Assembly (NCBI GenBank): GCA_004325065.1
Contig: PITI01000040.1
Location: forward strand, 1 to 29,555
Origin: Hamiltosporidium magnivora
Taxonomy: Eukaryota; Microsporidia; Dubosqiidae
Length of the DNA stretch: 29,555 nucleotides
Direction of reading: 5' to 3'
The translations under genes were made by a program, and so were the position numbers. A model generated the notes under the pieces. That model searched no databases. It saw only the letters and a list, made by a program, of their open reading frames with translations, and was not told the origin of the DNA. This document shows positions 18,937 to 29,555 of the stretch, piece after piece (the stretch's first letter is position 1; the number at the start of each line of letters is the position of its first letter).

Positions 18937-20740
18937 ATAACAATTGCCCCTGTTTCTAAAAATTGTGATAATTTTAAATAAAGCTAAAATAGCAGGAGAA
19001 TTTTATTTACCAAATATTACTCAAATCTCAAACGACACAAATTTTAAATAAAGATCATATATGTATTAAAATTTATAGTTAAAATTAATAAAAATGGTTA
19101 GATATTCTTGTAAAAAGTATATTTTTACTTTCAGTCGCTTGGTAAAATTTAATTTAGGACAAAAATAATTTTTTCCTGAACGACAAAAATTTAGATCTGA
19201 AGGAATTAAATCCACATTTTAAAATAAATATATGATTATATTCACATAAGATCAGTCTTTCTTTCTTTCTTTCAACGAATCATTCCCGGTCGTGCATTCA
19301 TTACACATTAATCTATAAATATTATAAGAAACTTCTAAATAGAAAATCGCTTGAATTCATAATTTTTATTTTTTCTAGATGAAAACTTTTTAATATTTTA
19401 TAGAAATCTTTATGATATACTTAAAGCTTTCTGTATTGTATAGACACTTCAAGCTAATTGGTTGAATCAAGTCTAGGTATAAAATCCGAAAAAAAAAGAC
19501 ATTTCACGCCAAAGACCTAACTAATGAGCAATCAAAGGAATTTCAATTATGTATACATTAACTCAAAGCGTGAGAAAAAAATTTTAATTCATAGATTAAA
19601 ATTATGTTTCCTACCTTAAAGGCAATTAAAAATAACAGAAATGTGTAAAAAGCATAAAATCACTTTAATTTTAATGCATGCATAATAAAAGGTATCAAAA
19701 CAAACCCGAGTATAATAAATTGATATAGTGAAGGTTATGGTTAGTACAAATAATTAGGTACTATTCATAATGCTTGGAATTTAAAAAAGATTATATGAGA
19801 TATAGTAAAAAAAAGGTTTGTTATTATTTACATTACCAGGTATTATGCATGATAATTAAACTCGAATGAGCGATTTGCAAAAGTTTGTATCTTATGATCT
19901 TTTGATAAGTTCTATCAGTTCAATTTTTTGTCAAAATTATGCTCCGTTTTACCTACATCAAGCTAAATCGGGCTCATGTAATTTATTCTTTAAAAAATTA
20001 CAAAGACTTAAAATCCCAAAACAATCTAGACTAAGCAAAATGCTCAAAAAAAACCTGTAAACAATCGTTAAGACGTTAGAATGCGATATTGTATAAGTAA
20101 AGCGGATCATGGTTTTCGATTAGGTCCTGAGAACCGTACCTGATATATTTTTCCAAATTTATATCATTTTATAAACGTCATAAAAGAAATTCTATAAGTA
20201 TTAATTCTGACACCCAATAAGAAATTATAGCAGATTGTCGTAAAATTATTAAATTTTCCAATTCAATCGGTTATTGTCATAATCGCCTAAATAACTATAT
20301 TGTGGGTTAAATATACAAATGTACTGTTTTTGTGCTTATCTGATGGAATGTATTTTAACATGAATCGGCTGGGATGTAGATTATGCTAATCCTAGGTTTT
20401 AACATTTAAACTGAAATATTGACTACATTTTGGTTTAAAAATACCGAAAAAGCGTCAAAACGAATATAATTATGAATACGTACTCTCCAATCGAAAAGCC
20501 AATATCAAATAGGATTGAAAAAAAATTTGATCTTACATAGCTAATATATTTAGAGAAAAACCAACTTCGATACTGAGGAACCTGCAAGAGCATATTTGAA
20601 GGTTTTGCAGGTGGATTATATTCTCCGGTTATCTAACTCGAAACAGGTTAGCAAAAAGAAAGCGAATTTTAAAATCTATAATAAGGTTACTAAAAAAAAG
20701 TTAAATATGCGCGTTCACTTTTAAAAACTTTCTTACGACC
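18937..20740. other. A+T-rich intergenic DNA
   Basis: No firm feature. A 64-codon + strand frame at 19866-20060 (Lys-rich end) is unrecognised. A short (CTTT)4 run lies at 19257-19273. An 8-bp inverted repeat, acctgcaa/ttgcaggt, lies at 20580-20587 and 20605-20612. The - strand reading ITGEYNPPAKPSNMLLQVPQ across 20575-20635 may belong to the relic next door. Confidence 0.4.
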
Positions 20741-20857
20741 TTATTCTTGTGATTTACTATTAGGATACTTGTGAATCCTACCTGACTTAGTGCTTACAAA
20801 TGGATAGCGTTTCACCATATAGCCCCACGTCGAGCCATCTTCATTCATAATGATATT
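20741..20857 (-). pseudogene. Short coding relic, possibly transposase N-terminus
   Basis: 38 open codons on the - strand, from aat at 20857 to the TAA at 20741. They read MNEDGSTWGYMVKRYPFVST then KSGRIHKYPNSKSQE. Past the stop, GRKKVFKSERAYLT follows. The order DGSTW, basic patch, STKS-x-R is reminiscent of the zinc-ribbon region of ISXO2-like or MULE-type transposases, where W is followed by paired cysteines; those cysteines are absent here. Identification is tentative. No start motif, so it is treated as dead. Confidence 0.3.
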
Positions 20858-21973
20858 TTTTTCATTTACTGAAATAATTAGTTTGTTATTTCGCTCTAAC
20901 TATAAATTATTTTGCGCGGTGACAAATTACCGGTTATATATCGAATATTTTGTCTTTATAAGAACCAATGGAGGTATGCAGGTATTTTAAAAGCCAAGTA
21001 AGCTTTTTATTTATTTTTATTTTGAATATATAGATATCTTTTAAATACTATTAGATTAAAAAATCAAAATATTTTTTACCTAATGATCTGAAAAATAATT
21101 GCAAGGATAATAGAAGCAAATATCTAGTCAAAAAGTTTTTAATTCTCATATATTCTATGAGACAGACACTGAACCGAAACATAACGCAAAACTTACAAAA
21201 GTAGCAATACCTGAGAAAAAAATTCGGACTATAAATTATACTTTTTAATTATAAAATTCAGCTCTTTGACGTAGATAAATAAAAACACCGGCTAAGAAGG
21301 AGGAATAAAATTATTTTTGTAAAACAAGGGTCAGAAACTAAAAAAAAATTAGGTACAAGAAAATCATTTTTTAAAAATTTTTCTTCGTTTATAAAGTTCA
21401 ATTGTTTGCAAATATTTGATAAAGTTAAAAATAGCAAAGGGAATTTCAAGATTATATTTTTTTTTAACTTCTTTCTTTCATACTGATAAAAACATATTTC
21501 AAGATAATTTAAAACATGCTATATTCAAGCGTTTTAGATATTTTTCTTTCGACTAATCGAGTTGTCACCTCATACAAACCTCTTTGTTTCAGAAGATAGA
21601 GACGTACCAAACAAGCCTAAGTTATTCTTGGTAATAAATACCGAAATCTTGGCCACCAAATAATTAGCATCATACATGGTTATATAATAAGGTTAAACAA
21701 ATCTTAATAAGAGTTAAAAGCAACTTTTTATTGCAAAATAAAACTCGAAAAAATTATTGCACAGCTAAAAACATGTTTGTTGTTTTTACGTTCTTTTACA
21801 AAAATTTAAACTGAAATCGGCCTTGTTGTATTTCTTAAATGATTCAAACTAATATTTTTGATATGAATTAGTTGCAAGCTCTCCCACGATTCAAACATGC
21901 CCCTCATATATCTGAATCAGAACAATAAAATCAATTAGGAGCTCATGTTTTCAACTAAATTACGTTTTTGATA
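20858..21973. other. A+T-rich intergenic DNA
   Basis: No supported feature. The 63-codon - strand frame at 21258-21449 is within chance expectation. Confidence 0.45.
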
Positions 21974-21981
21974 TTCTAAAT

Positions 21982-22728
21982 CAAAGATCTCCAACTTTTG
22001 GCTGGTGAGTCACATTGACTTCTAAAAAAATGTCCCGCGGGCCAAGAAAATATTACTTTTTATGCCACCATGCAGAAAAATATTTCTGTAATTTTAATTT
22101 TTAATATTGTAAATCGATTTTTAAAGTTTAATATAGTTTTCATAAAAATAAACGTCTATATTAAGATATTTCTATATAAAAATAGATAAATAAACCAGTG
22201 AAATTTTATAAGAGTCTTCCAGCCACACAATCAAATCAAGTTCATAAATTTGCATGAGGTTTTATTCCCGCTTTCGATTCTACCCATTTATGCGAAGAAA
22301 TATTTTCTAAAATGAAGTACAGAAAAAACATTTTCAGATCTAAATTAAGAGACAAGCACTCGAAGTCTTTTCTGGAAATTTCTCTCTAGTAAATTTAACG
22401 AACAATTTAAACAAATTATCACGTAAAAACTTCAACTACATTAATCTAATTAATAATTAATTGTGCCATGTGTTTTTGTTATTTCATTTTGATTTGTTAG
22501 TATAAAATAATAAAGAAATGATTGCTAGTTTAAAAAAATAATAAAAACTCTATGAATCTTCTTTCCATTACAAATTCATGCCTAAATTATCTATATTTTA
22601 ATTCTTTTTGTATGATTTATCTATCTTTTTTTATTTTATTTCAAATTTGAAATAAATCTATCAAATAAAAGAAATGTGGCCACGGGCCGGATGAAAAGTG
22701 TCCGCGGACCGTAGTTTGGAGACCTCTG
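21982..22728 (+). mobile_element. hAT element, internally deleted, with target duplication
   Basis: The left end reads caaagatctccaact and the right end, read inward, cagaggtctccaaact; they agree at about 12 of the first 14 positions, and the right end starts with the canonical CAG. The flanking octamers are ttctaaat (21974-21981) and ttctagat (22729-22736), 7 of 8 identical, as expected for the 8-bp duplication of hAT transposons. C/G-rich subterminal segments (gtcccgcgggcc on the left, ggccacgggccgg on the right) also face each other. The interior keeps a fragment of the transposase gene near 22270-22389. At 747 bp it is a deletion derivative of an autonomous element. Confidence 0.8.
22270..22389 (+). 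pseudogene. hAT transposase C-terminal fragment (dimerisation region)
   Basis: In one frame the sequence reads AFDSTHLCEEIFSKMKYRKN then IFRSKLRDKHSKSFLEIS up to the TAG at 22387-22389. The pattern S-T-x-x-C-E-x-x-F-S-x-M-K, followed by R-S-x-L-x-D-x-H-x-x-x-L/F, is the signature of the hAT dimerisation domain at the C-terminus of these transposases. A TGA four codons upstream of the first residue given here and the absence of the DDE catalytic part show it is dead. It fits the surrounding hAT ends and their orientation. Confidence 0.8.
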
Positions 22729-23120
22729 TTCTAGATTGTCTGGAAAGATTAAATAACTCAGATAGAGATCGAAAATTCGAAATGAAAAATCATACACGAG
22801 TTAATATTGAGCTAATAAAAAGCGAAATTAGTCTCAACTATGATTTTATGATATTAGAAGAGGGAAATATTAGAAAATTTGGGTAAAGCCTTTATATCAT
22901 ACACTAGAAAACAGAAATATATTTTAAAATCAAAAAATTTGGAAATAGAGAGCAATTATTGCAATTATTTCTTCAAATTGATTAAAAATGGTGTATCAAC
23001 CGGCTTCCTGGATTTCAGTACGACTATATCAAGCCTAGAGAAGTGTTTATGGGTTTAAAAGGAAGTATTAACAATTATAAAATCCAGAAAGATTTCTGTT
23101 TATTGATCGACTTGTTCTAA
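22729..23120 (+). pseudogene. Unrecognised coding relic into which the hAT element inserted
   Basis: Directly after the hAT element, protein-like reading continues in three successive frames. 22731-22886 gives LDCLERLNNSDRDRKFEMKN and VNIELIKSEISLNYDFMILE. 22864-23058 gives EILENLGKAFISYTRKQKYI and YCNYFFKLIKNGVSTGFLDF. 22995-23120 gives YDYIKPREVFMGLKGSINNY and KIQKDFCLLIDLF. The frames overlap slightly, as after small indels. Together they represent up to about 130 codons. The family is not recognised. The first frame formally starts with an ATG inside the transposon (22698), which is an accident of insertion. Confidence 0.4.
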
Positions 23121-24119
23121 AAAATGTTCTTCTGCGAATTTAAAGCACAATTATATAAACACTCTTATACATCATTGCTTCTTTAGGTAAATAAATATAA
23201 GTCTGTGTCTTAAAAAATATTTATCACTCAAATAAATAAAGAAATTTTTCGAAATAGACGTGCGAAACAATCTCTGAGTTACAGTACAAACTGTTTCGAA
23301 AGTCTCAAAAAAAATATTTTTTTATTATTGCAAGGAAACATTATCCAAATGTGTATATTAAACAGAGTATTTTCCGAAATTCACTTTAGATAGTATAAAT
23401 TCCAAAAAGAGTATAGCTTCTGGCTAGGTCTAAGATTATATTCGTAGATTTGGTGTATAAAAAATCGATTAATATTAATTAAAAAAAGTTATGGCTCGTT
23501 ATACACAATGCATATTTTAAGAGCCTCAGTTTACCTAAAAATAGCCGCAAATGTCAAATAGTGTACGGAAAACCATCTGAAACAATATTTGAATCAAAGA
23601 AGAAAATTTAGCTAGAATAAAGAACAATGAGAGACAAGAAAAGGACTCGGGGGAATAACACAGGTGTTTGATGCGCCACAACCCATCTTCTATTCCATAT
23701 AAACTTAATAGAGAATAAATTTTGGAGAGATAGATTTAAAATAACACGCTTAAAACTCAAATTTAGGCCAAACTTCCCAATTGAAAGGATTTGTAAAAAA
23801 AAATAAAAAAAAACAATTAACCTTGAACGATGATATAAATTAAAAAAAGAAAGAGATAAAAAATGAATAAAGATATGACGAAATAACCGAGTATTAAATA
23901 ATTTAAAGAAAAATCTTTTCAATAAAAATTAATCACAGAACGTTCAATAGAACATTTCGACATAACCACGGAGCAATTTCTTAATCTTAATAGTGTCATT
24001 ACGTTAGTTTATAGGCGTTTATACAATAAAAAAATCTTACAATTTAAGATGTGATGAATTGTATTTACAGCTACCGAATAATATTATTCCATAAAGCCAT
24101 CAATCAAAGCGCAATAAAA
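23121..24119. other. A+T-rich DNA, possibly with reverse transcriptase traces
   Basis: No intact gene. Around 23648-23710 the + strand reads RGNNTGV, a stop, then CATTHLLFHINLI, which could be a worn copy of the RG-x-x-QGD ... PLLF segment of a reverse transcriptase upstream of the LINE relic; this is weak. The 104-codon - strand frame at 23608-23922 is a shadow or chance. Confidence 0.3.
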
Positions 24120-25290
24120 TATATCGACTATCATATAGGCGCAGTTCGCTTGAGCCTGCTGATTATAAATTAGATGATGCAGTGCGCGCGGAGTTGATAT
24201 AAACAAGATAACTTCAGCTTTTTTTTGTAAAGAGTGTCGATACCTCTAAATGGAGAACATGAATACGGTTGATATATTGTTGCTTTTAAAAGCGAACAAT
24301 GCTTTTACAACTTTTGTGATGGTTAGAAAAATCAAAAGAAACATTTACTCGAAAAGCACCAAATCAAAGTTGTAAATTAACACACGAAATCTATTTTGCA
24401 CAATAAAAGACTTTTACAAAAAAATATGTTTATTAGAGTAAATTCCGAAAATTAAATTGATTAAAGTCAACAAGTTAACTTATATAACAGAATATTAAAG
24501 CGAGGAATACATTCAAAGTTATACAAAACCCGAAAATATAGGCTAGTGGGTGTTAATGACTCTTAATATGGCTAAATAACCTAAATTCAAGCTAGCGCGA
24601 TTAATCTTTGCTTTGTTTTATTTAGAATGGAACGTATTCTGGGTAGCAGAGAAGTGTGTCGTCATTAGAATCGATTTTCGAAAAAATTAGACCATAAACT
24701 AAAAATTCTAATGAAATGTTTGGACATGACCATACTAGACAGCATAATGAAGTAGTATAATGCCTACATTAAATTATTCCAAATAGTTACAAATCTACGT
24801 TTACAAAATAAATTAGCAGTCAATAGCTCAAGAAATTCTTTTATTGATCTGATGGAAATATAATGCAAGCCCTAAAGAAAACCGAATTCAAAACTCCTAA
24901 CTATATAACTGATATATTTATCTTAGATAAGAGTTTAAATTCCAAACACCCAATTAAATATAATTCACTTCCCAGGGCCCACTTGGAATAAATAAAACCG
25001 GGAAACTTATAAATTATGACCTAATGGCAAATGAGATGGGGGTCATGTTTAAATGTAGTATATATATATAATTCATGTTGTGCTTAAAAGAGGGGCGGTT
25101 TTGTGAAAAAATGACGCAAACATATCTTAAAGGAATACATTCGGTCAATAGTGCACAAAGAATCAGTCGAAAAATTTTCTCTGATCTACGAATAGGACTC
25201 AATTCAAATCAAAATTACGAAGAGAGTTGGTAAACCGCATCATTGAGTGTTTTACGGGGATTCTAACTGTCATAGGAACCAACACCTTTT
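24120..25290 (+). mobile_element. Relic of R2-like LINE: end of reverse transcriptase region, zinc finger, endonuclease (relic B)
   Basis: Broken + strand reading in the fixed order of an R2-like LINE C-terminal half. LEPADYKLDDAVRAELI is at 24149-24199. AFKSE at 24282-24296 is followed by LLQLL, a stop, WLEKSKETFTRKA; this aligns base by base with the intact copy at 29408-29555. NVFWVAEKC at 24631-24657 is the first zinc-finger cysteine region. MFGHDHTRQHNEVV is at 24716-24757. ITDIFILDKS at 24905-24934 is the nuclease PD-like strand. YDLMANEMGVMFKC is at 25015-25056. YIRSIVHKESVEKFSLIYE is near 25136-25192. More than ten stops and several frame changes show it is long dead. The 62-codon - strand frame at 25014-25202 is a shadow. 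Confidence 0.7.
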
Positions 25291-27439
25291 CCAGACAATC
25301 TAGTAACCAAGAAAATGTTGTTAAATACATATAAACAATGAAAAAGAATCCCATATTTTAGTTAAAGAACCCCGCTAGAGTAGAAATTGACAAAAATATA
25401 AACGAATATTCGAATTTAGAAGAGAAAATGTATGGTCTTTAAATAGTGATTAATTTTTTTTAACGTAAGGAAAATGTATCTACCCAAATATTAAGTAATA
25501 AACATTATTTCATAAATTCTTTACATTATAAAAATTCTAATTAAACAAAATTGCCGATTTCATTTATGGTAAATAAATCATATCAACATTTTTTTTTATT
25601 GTGATAAGCAGTTTATTTAAAAAAAAGGTTTCCCAATTGAAAATATCGAATGTAAATAGGTGAATTTATAAATTCCACCGATAATTTCTATCATTTATAG
25701 GTAACGTTCTCGATGGAAAATCAAAAACAAATGTAATTGTCTAAAATATCACCATAAGAAATTTAATTCGATTTGAAAAATTCAATTTTTATAGATATGA
25801 AATTGATATTTTTTGTAATTTCAGAAACTCGATTTATACCTCGAAGGTCACGAATTTAAAAACTAAAGAGTTTATCATTTAAAAGTAACTCATATTCGTC
25901 TACATTGCGTAACATTATAAATATAGCTTATGAATCTAGCAATATTAGCAAAGTACAGAACTATTTTATTTCAACCGCAAATGTCACCAAACATAATATT
26001 TTTGATTCAGATTGCTTTTTAAATTCAAAAAAATGATAATCAATAATATACTTCCCAACAGCCTAGATTTTTTTGATTTAAAGATTTATTTTAATACGAC
26101 AAATTTAAAGTATCCACTTGTTCAATGCCGCTGTATTTCAGATCTTAATATGAACTAAAATTTATGAACAAATTTCCTAAGAATAACTCACGTTAAAAAT
26201 TAATACTTCAAAAACTACATTTTATGTGTTTTTTTGATAAAAAGGATATATTTTATTTGATAAGTATCTGTGTTAGTTTGACTTATGTCAATATTTTTTT
26301 TAAAAATACTTTCCAAAATTTTATTGCTACAATTTACTTTAGTTAGCTTGATTGCATCTTTTTATCGAGAATGTCAAAAATATCATTTAATCTGTGAAAA
26401 AAATATATTAAACAACTTTGTAAATATATTTTTTATAAGTTAAATATAATTCGAATATCAAATGTTTCCATTTAAAATATATAATTCGCTATGTGTTGTA
26501 TGAGTAACGATTTTTTAATCATTTTTTGTTTCACATATTGTTTTCCTTCCATTTTGCATTTATAAATCGAGAATCGCCGAAGAAATAGATCCATAAACAA
26601 ATATTTCTTTTAAAATTGCATATTTTTTTTTAACTTCAAATTTGCATCTAAAGGAAAATTAAAATATATTAGTAACGTGTAATTTTATGCTGTTAAATTC
26701 AATAAAAAAAATAAATTTAAAAATCTATCCAAAGCAAATAATTATAGTAAATTAAAGATACCAATGATTTTGTCAGATAAACACCGAGTATTTAATAGGA
26801 AGTGTTTAAATAACATAAAATATTTAAAAAATCTATATTAAATTAAAAAAAAAATCAAGAATGATAAAATATTATTTATAAATCGGTTAAATTAATTAAA
26901 TTAATTTAAAAGATTTAGAAAAATATTTTTCTTGTAAAATAATAGTTAAAGAACCAATACAGAGAAATTTTTGGATAAAAATATATTCGATAGCATTTAC
27001 ATTAAAACAAAACCAATTATTTTTTAAAATCAAATTTACGATAAAAGTGTCAAATATAAAAGAGATAAAATAATGAGAGGCTTTTTTAGAGGATTTGATT
27101 GGTTAGTATTTATTTGGAATTGGCTAGAATGATATTGTCAAGAAATGATATATAAGTGATAAATTAAAAAAAATCCATTTTTATTAAGATTGATCTTCAT
27201 TTTAATGAAATTTTCTTGAAATTTTGTTATTTAGATAAATTATTAGTTTTCAATTGTATTTCTTTGATGATTTAGTACGTTATGTTTCAATTAGACATAT
27301 TTATTTAATAAAAAAAACATTTTTTTCTTAAAGGAGAATTGAAGATAAGAAAGAATTATTTTTTTATTTATCAGTTATTTAATCAAAAAAATTAGGAAAT
27401 ATAAAAATATAAAGGCCTTTTAGGATAATTGTTTAACGA
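25291..27439. other. Very A+T-rich intergenic DNA
   Basis: 2.1 kb with long A and T runs and no supported gene, RNA or repeat on either strand. Confidence 0.5.
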
Positions 27440-29068
27440 ATGAACAGAGATTTTAATAATGAAGAAGAAAAAATGCAAGCAGAAGATGATATTAAAGAAG
27501 GACAAGCAAGATTTAATAGCATAATTAACACTGATACTGTATATGATTATAATGAACACAACAACTTTCAACGAAATGAAAATATCAAGTCAAATGATGA
27601 TTTCTACTGTCAAGATCTGTATAAATTTAATGGTTTAAAAAATCATCCGAGAGAATTTAGCAATAATATACATTCTATGGATGATTTGTACAACATGGAG
27701 AGTGACTTAAGAAATAATCTGAGAGAAGAGATCAACAATGTGGATATTTTTAATGATATGTACAACACAAATATCAATTCGATAAATAAACTGGATTCAA
27801 AGAGTTTTTTATGTGATGAGTTTTTTAAATCAAATAAAAATGTGGTTGAATCTGTAAAAAATAAAAAAAAAAATCCAAAAGAGAACGATCTAAACTTAAA
27901 AAAGCTGAAAGTCGTTAAAAAAAACGCTAAAAACAATATGTTTATTTTGCCCGAAAAAAGCTGCAAGCAAAGCAGCAAAAAAGATAATCCATCTCCAAAT
28001 TACCTAAATACATGTGCATCCTATAATGCCGAAGAAAGCAAAAATCTATTTTCGCACAATATTTATAACAAAAACATAAAAAACGAAGCATTTATACCAC
28101 AAATGAATGCAGAACCGTACTATAATATAAACCAACCCAACAAAATTCAATGCAATTATGAAACAGATGGTCGTTATAATATGGTTTCTAAAAACATTAA
28201 TGAATTTTCCTATGATGGAATAAATTTGTTGACACCCGAATCTGAAACAACCAATCAGAATGGTACTTTCAATACTGTTCCGGGAACAGTAGAATCTTAC
28301 ATGCCATATGCGTACCCAACTTCTTTTGGAATTGGTGCGAGTTATCCGTATGCACCACAAAATTATGGAAATTATTATCTCCATCAGCATTCTGGAGATG
28401 CAAACGAATATGGTTACCCCGCTCGAAATAATAAGTTGTATTCAGATTTTCCTAATGATTTTCCTTGCTATACAAATGATTCTTCATTTAAAAATATTCC
28501 CGAAAATGGTTTGACATATCAAGATCAATACAATCACTTTGAAAAGATTCCATACAGAAGCAATTATTGTAGTGAAAATATGTATAAAAATTCAATATTT
28601 AATTGTGATTTATGTTCAAAAAAATTCAAAAGACTTTCTACTCTAAAAATACACGTCTTTTCTCATTTAAAATCAGCCAGTATCTATGATTGTCCAAAAA
28701 ATATCTGTAATTGTAGTTTCAAATCTTTATCTTTGATTTTAAAACACATTAGGAGTGTTCATAGTTCCGAAAAGGAAAGACTTACTAACCAAGTTTTTAA
28801 TTCAAGATTTTTAAGTACGTTTAGGTCATATTTAGCACTAAATGATTATTATGATTCAGATAAAAATCTTGGCGTAAATCCTTTTATCGAAAAGTTTTGT
28901 TTTGGATGCTTTACGTACCCAAAGTCAGTCGATAATCATCCTTGTACAAGCACTTATTTCAATTTATCGAGTTGCCCGGCATGTAGGTGTGAAATTTCTA
29001 AAGGTTCATTGAAAGTACATTGTTTTTCTAGTGAATGTAAAAGATTAAAGCCCGAGGTTAAAAAATAA
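27440..29068 (+). CDS. C2H2 zinc-finger protein, Asn/Tyr-rich
   Basis: 542 residues. The first 375 are low-complexity and rich in Asn, Tyr, Asp and Lys, with a basic cluster at about 138-165 (KNKKKNPK, KKLKVVKKNAKK-like) that could direct nuclear import. A canonical C2H2 finger has C389, C392, H405, H409. A second has wider spacing, C418, C423, H436, H441. The C-terminus holds more paired Cys/His: C487/C490 with H500/C502, and C512-x2-C515 ... H527-x5-C533. The most likely role is DNA binding as a transcription regulator in the nucleus; the target is unknown. Unlike the other three genes no CCC tract precedes the ATG, so the start is less certain; M12 (27473) is an alternative. AATAAA overlaps the stop codon. 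The opposite-strand frames inside it are shadows. Confidence 0.8.
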   Translation: MNRDFNNEEEKMQAEDDIKEGQARFNSIINTDTVYDYNEHNNFQRNENIKSNDDFYCQDLYKFNGLKNHPREFSNNIHSMDDLYNMESDLRNNLREEINNVDIFNDMYNTNINSINKLDSKSFLCDEFFKSNKNVVESVKNKKKNPKENDLNLKKLKVVKKNAKNNMFILPEKSCKQSSKKDNPSPNYLNTCASYNAEESKNLFSHNIYNKNIKNEAFIPQMNAEPYYNINQPNKIQCNYETDGRYNMVSKNINEFSYDGINLLTPESETTNQNGTFNTVPGTVESYMPYAYPTSFGIGASYPYAPQNYGNYYLHQHSGDANEYGYPARNNKLYSDFPNDFPCYTNDSSFKNIPENGLTYQDQYNHFEKIPYRSNYCSENMYKNSIFNCDLCSKKFKRLSTLKIHVFSHLKSASIYDCPKNICNCSFKSLSLILKHIRSVHSSEKERLTNQVFNSRFLSTFRSYLALNDYYDSDKNLGVNPFIEKFCFGCFTYPKSVDNHPCTSTYFNLSSCPACRCEISKGSLKVHCFSSECKRLKPEVKK

Positions 29069-29073
29069 ATAAA
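29063..29073 (+). terminator. Possible polyadenylation signal overlapping the stop codon
   Basis: Two overlapping AATAAA hexamers (29064-29069 and 29068-29073) span the TAA stop of the zinc-finger gene. Signals this close to or inside the gene end are seen in microsporidia, but AATAAA is common by chance in such DNA. Confidence 0.3.
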
Positions 29074-29407
29074 AAGACTGTTTTAAAGTTTTGATGTATT
29101 TTAAATATTTACTAGAAAAAAATTTTTAAAAGTTTGAACGTTAAAAATTTTTTAATGTGCTTTACTTTTATAAAAATTAAAAATTGAATATCAAAATATT
29201 TAATTTTTTTTAAAAAATAGGAATACTTCCTATCTCAGTAAATGTTATATTGAAAAACGTTGATAAAAAAGAGTTTCTTGTTTTACTAAAGATCTTTTTT
29301 CACATGTAAATAAGGCTTCAATGCATGTTTTTTTAATTCAAAAATCAAATAGAATTTAAAGAAAAAAATATACAATGGTATCGTAAAAATATTTATTTCT
29401 TTTTTAG
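29069..29407. other. A+T-rich intergenic DNA
   Basis: No feature seen between the zinc-finger gene and the LINE fragment at the right edge. Confidence 0.45.
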
Positions 29408-29555
29408 ACTGTTCTTCCACGTAAAGAACTTGGAAGAGGTTTACATAGTGTCGAGTTCAAAAGCGAACATATGCTTTTGCAACTCTTGGATTGCCTGGAA
29501 AAACATAAAGATACATCGACCAGAAGAGCAGCAATCCTAAAGGTTGAGAATAATA
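29408..29555 (+). mobile_element. R2-like LINE fragment, open to the window edge (copy C)
   Basis: 49 open codons after a TAG at 29405-29407, running off the window. They read TVLPRKELGRGLHSVEFKSE, then HMLLQLLDCLEKHKDTST and RRAAILKVENN. This is the region after the reverse transcriptase core in the same LINE family as relics A and B. It matches relic B at 24282-24400 closely, but here the frame is intact. The stop immediately before it means the element is 5' truncated or frame-shifted at this point, which is common for LINE copies. The T-rich tract and AG before 29408 resemble a splice acceptor, but that is probably coincidence. Whether the copy is functional further right cannot be seen. 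Confidence 0.6.

Noticed and set aside
19257..19273. (CTTT)4 microsatellite
   Set aside because: Too short to matter beyond a note.
20580..20612. Inverted repeat acctgcaa/ttgcaggt as a terminator or RNA hairpin
   Set aside because: Isolated 8-bp stem with an 17-base loop next to no gene; likely chance or part of a coding relic.
23608..23922. 104-codon - strand frame
   Set aside because: Phe/Leu-rich composition from A-rich + strand DNA, no start motif, and the + strand around it carries traces of the LINE.
27643..27978. 111- and 114-codon - strand frames inside the zinc-finger gene (also 28046-28390)
   Set aside because: They overlap a well-supported gene on the other strand, whose Asn/Lys/Tyr codons create open antisense frames.
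29395..29407. 3' splice site before the LINE fragment
   Set aside because: T-rich tracts ending in AG are frequent in this DNA, and no exon or 5' site pairs with it.
1..29555. CRISPR array, rRNA genes, telomeric repeats
   Set aside because: No regularly spaced direct repeats, no conserved rRNA blocks and no tandem telomere-like units were seen.

Overview
The window looks like nuclear DNA of a microsporidian with an expanded, gene-poor, very A+T-rich genome, of the Edhazardia or Hamiltosporidium kind. The evidence is threefold. The four convincing genes are single uninterrupted reading frames. Three of them have a CCC or CCCC tract 6-10 bases before the start codon, a start-site signal known from microsporidian genomes. 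The housekeeping proteins are eukaryotic in type but short (eIF3c-like). The genus is an inference; the eukaryotic, microsporidian-like character is better supported. Intact genes cover only about one fifth of the sequence.

Intact genes, all on the + strand: a short acidic protein with a signal peptide (6625-7248), an eIF3c-like translation initiation subunit that stops before the family's C-terminal winged helix (10878-12215), cytosolic threonyl-tRNA synthetase (14895-16913), and an Asn/Tyr-rich C2H2 zinc-finger protein (27440-29068). The eIF3c-like protein and ThrRS both serve translation. They lie 2.7 kb apart, and no operon-like linkage is seen.

The long spaces between genes hold decayed mobile DNA. 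Three relics of one R2-like LINE family (restriction-like endonuclease type) can be read: 2980-3420 on the - strand, about 24120-25290 on the + strand, and a fragment running off the right edge from 29408. Two non-autonomous hAT elements have recognisable terminal inverted repeats and imperfect 8-bp target duplications: 1428-1637 and 21982-22728. The second keeps the dimerisation region of a hAT transposase. A candidate tRNA-headed SINE with a 9-bp target duplication lies at 8098-8323, inside a 1.8-kb decayed coding region on the same strand (8050-9873). A diverged dispersed repeat occurs at 1640-1990 and 7640-7990. Further coding relics lie at 142-524, 4451-4709, 20741-20857 and 22729-23120.

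One block, about 18257-18936, has roughly twice the G+C of its surroundings and no recognised function; it may be a foreign or RNA-coding insert. The rest is A+T-rich DNA in which I see no gene. All readings were done by eye, and no database search was possible.
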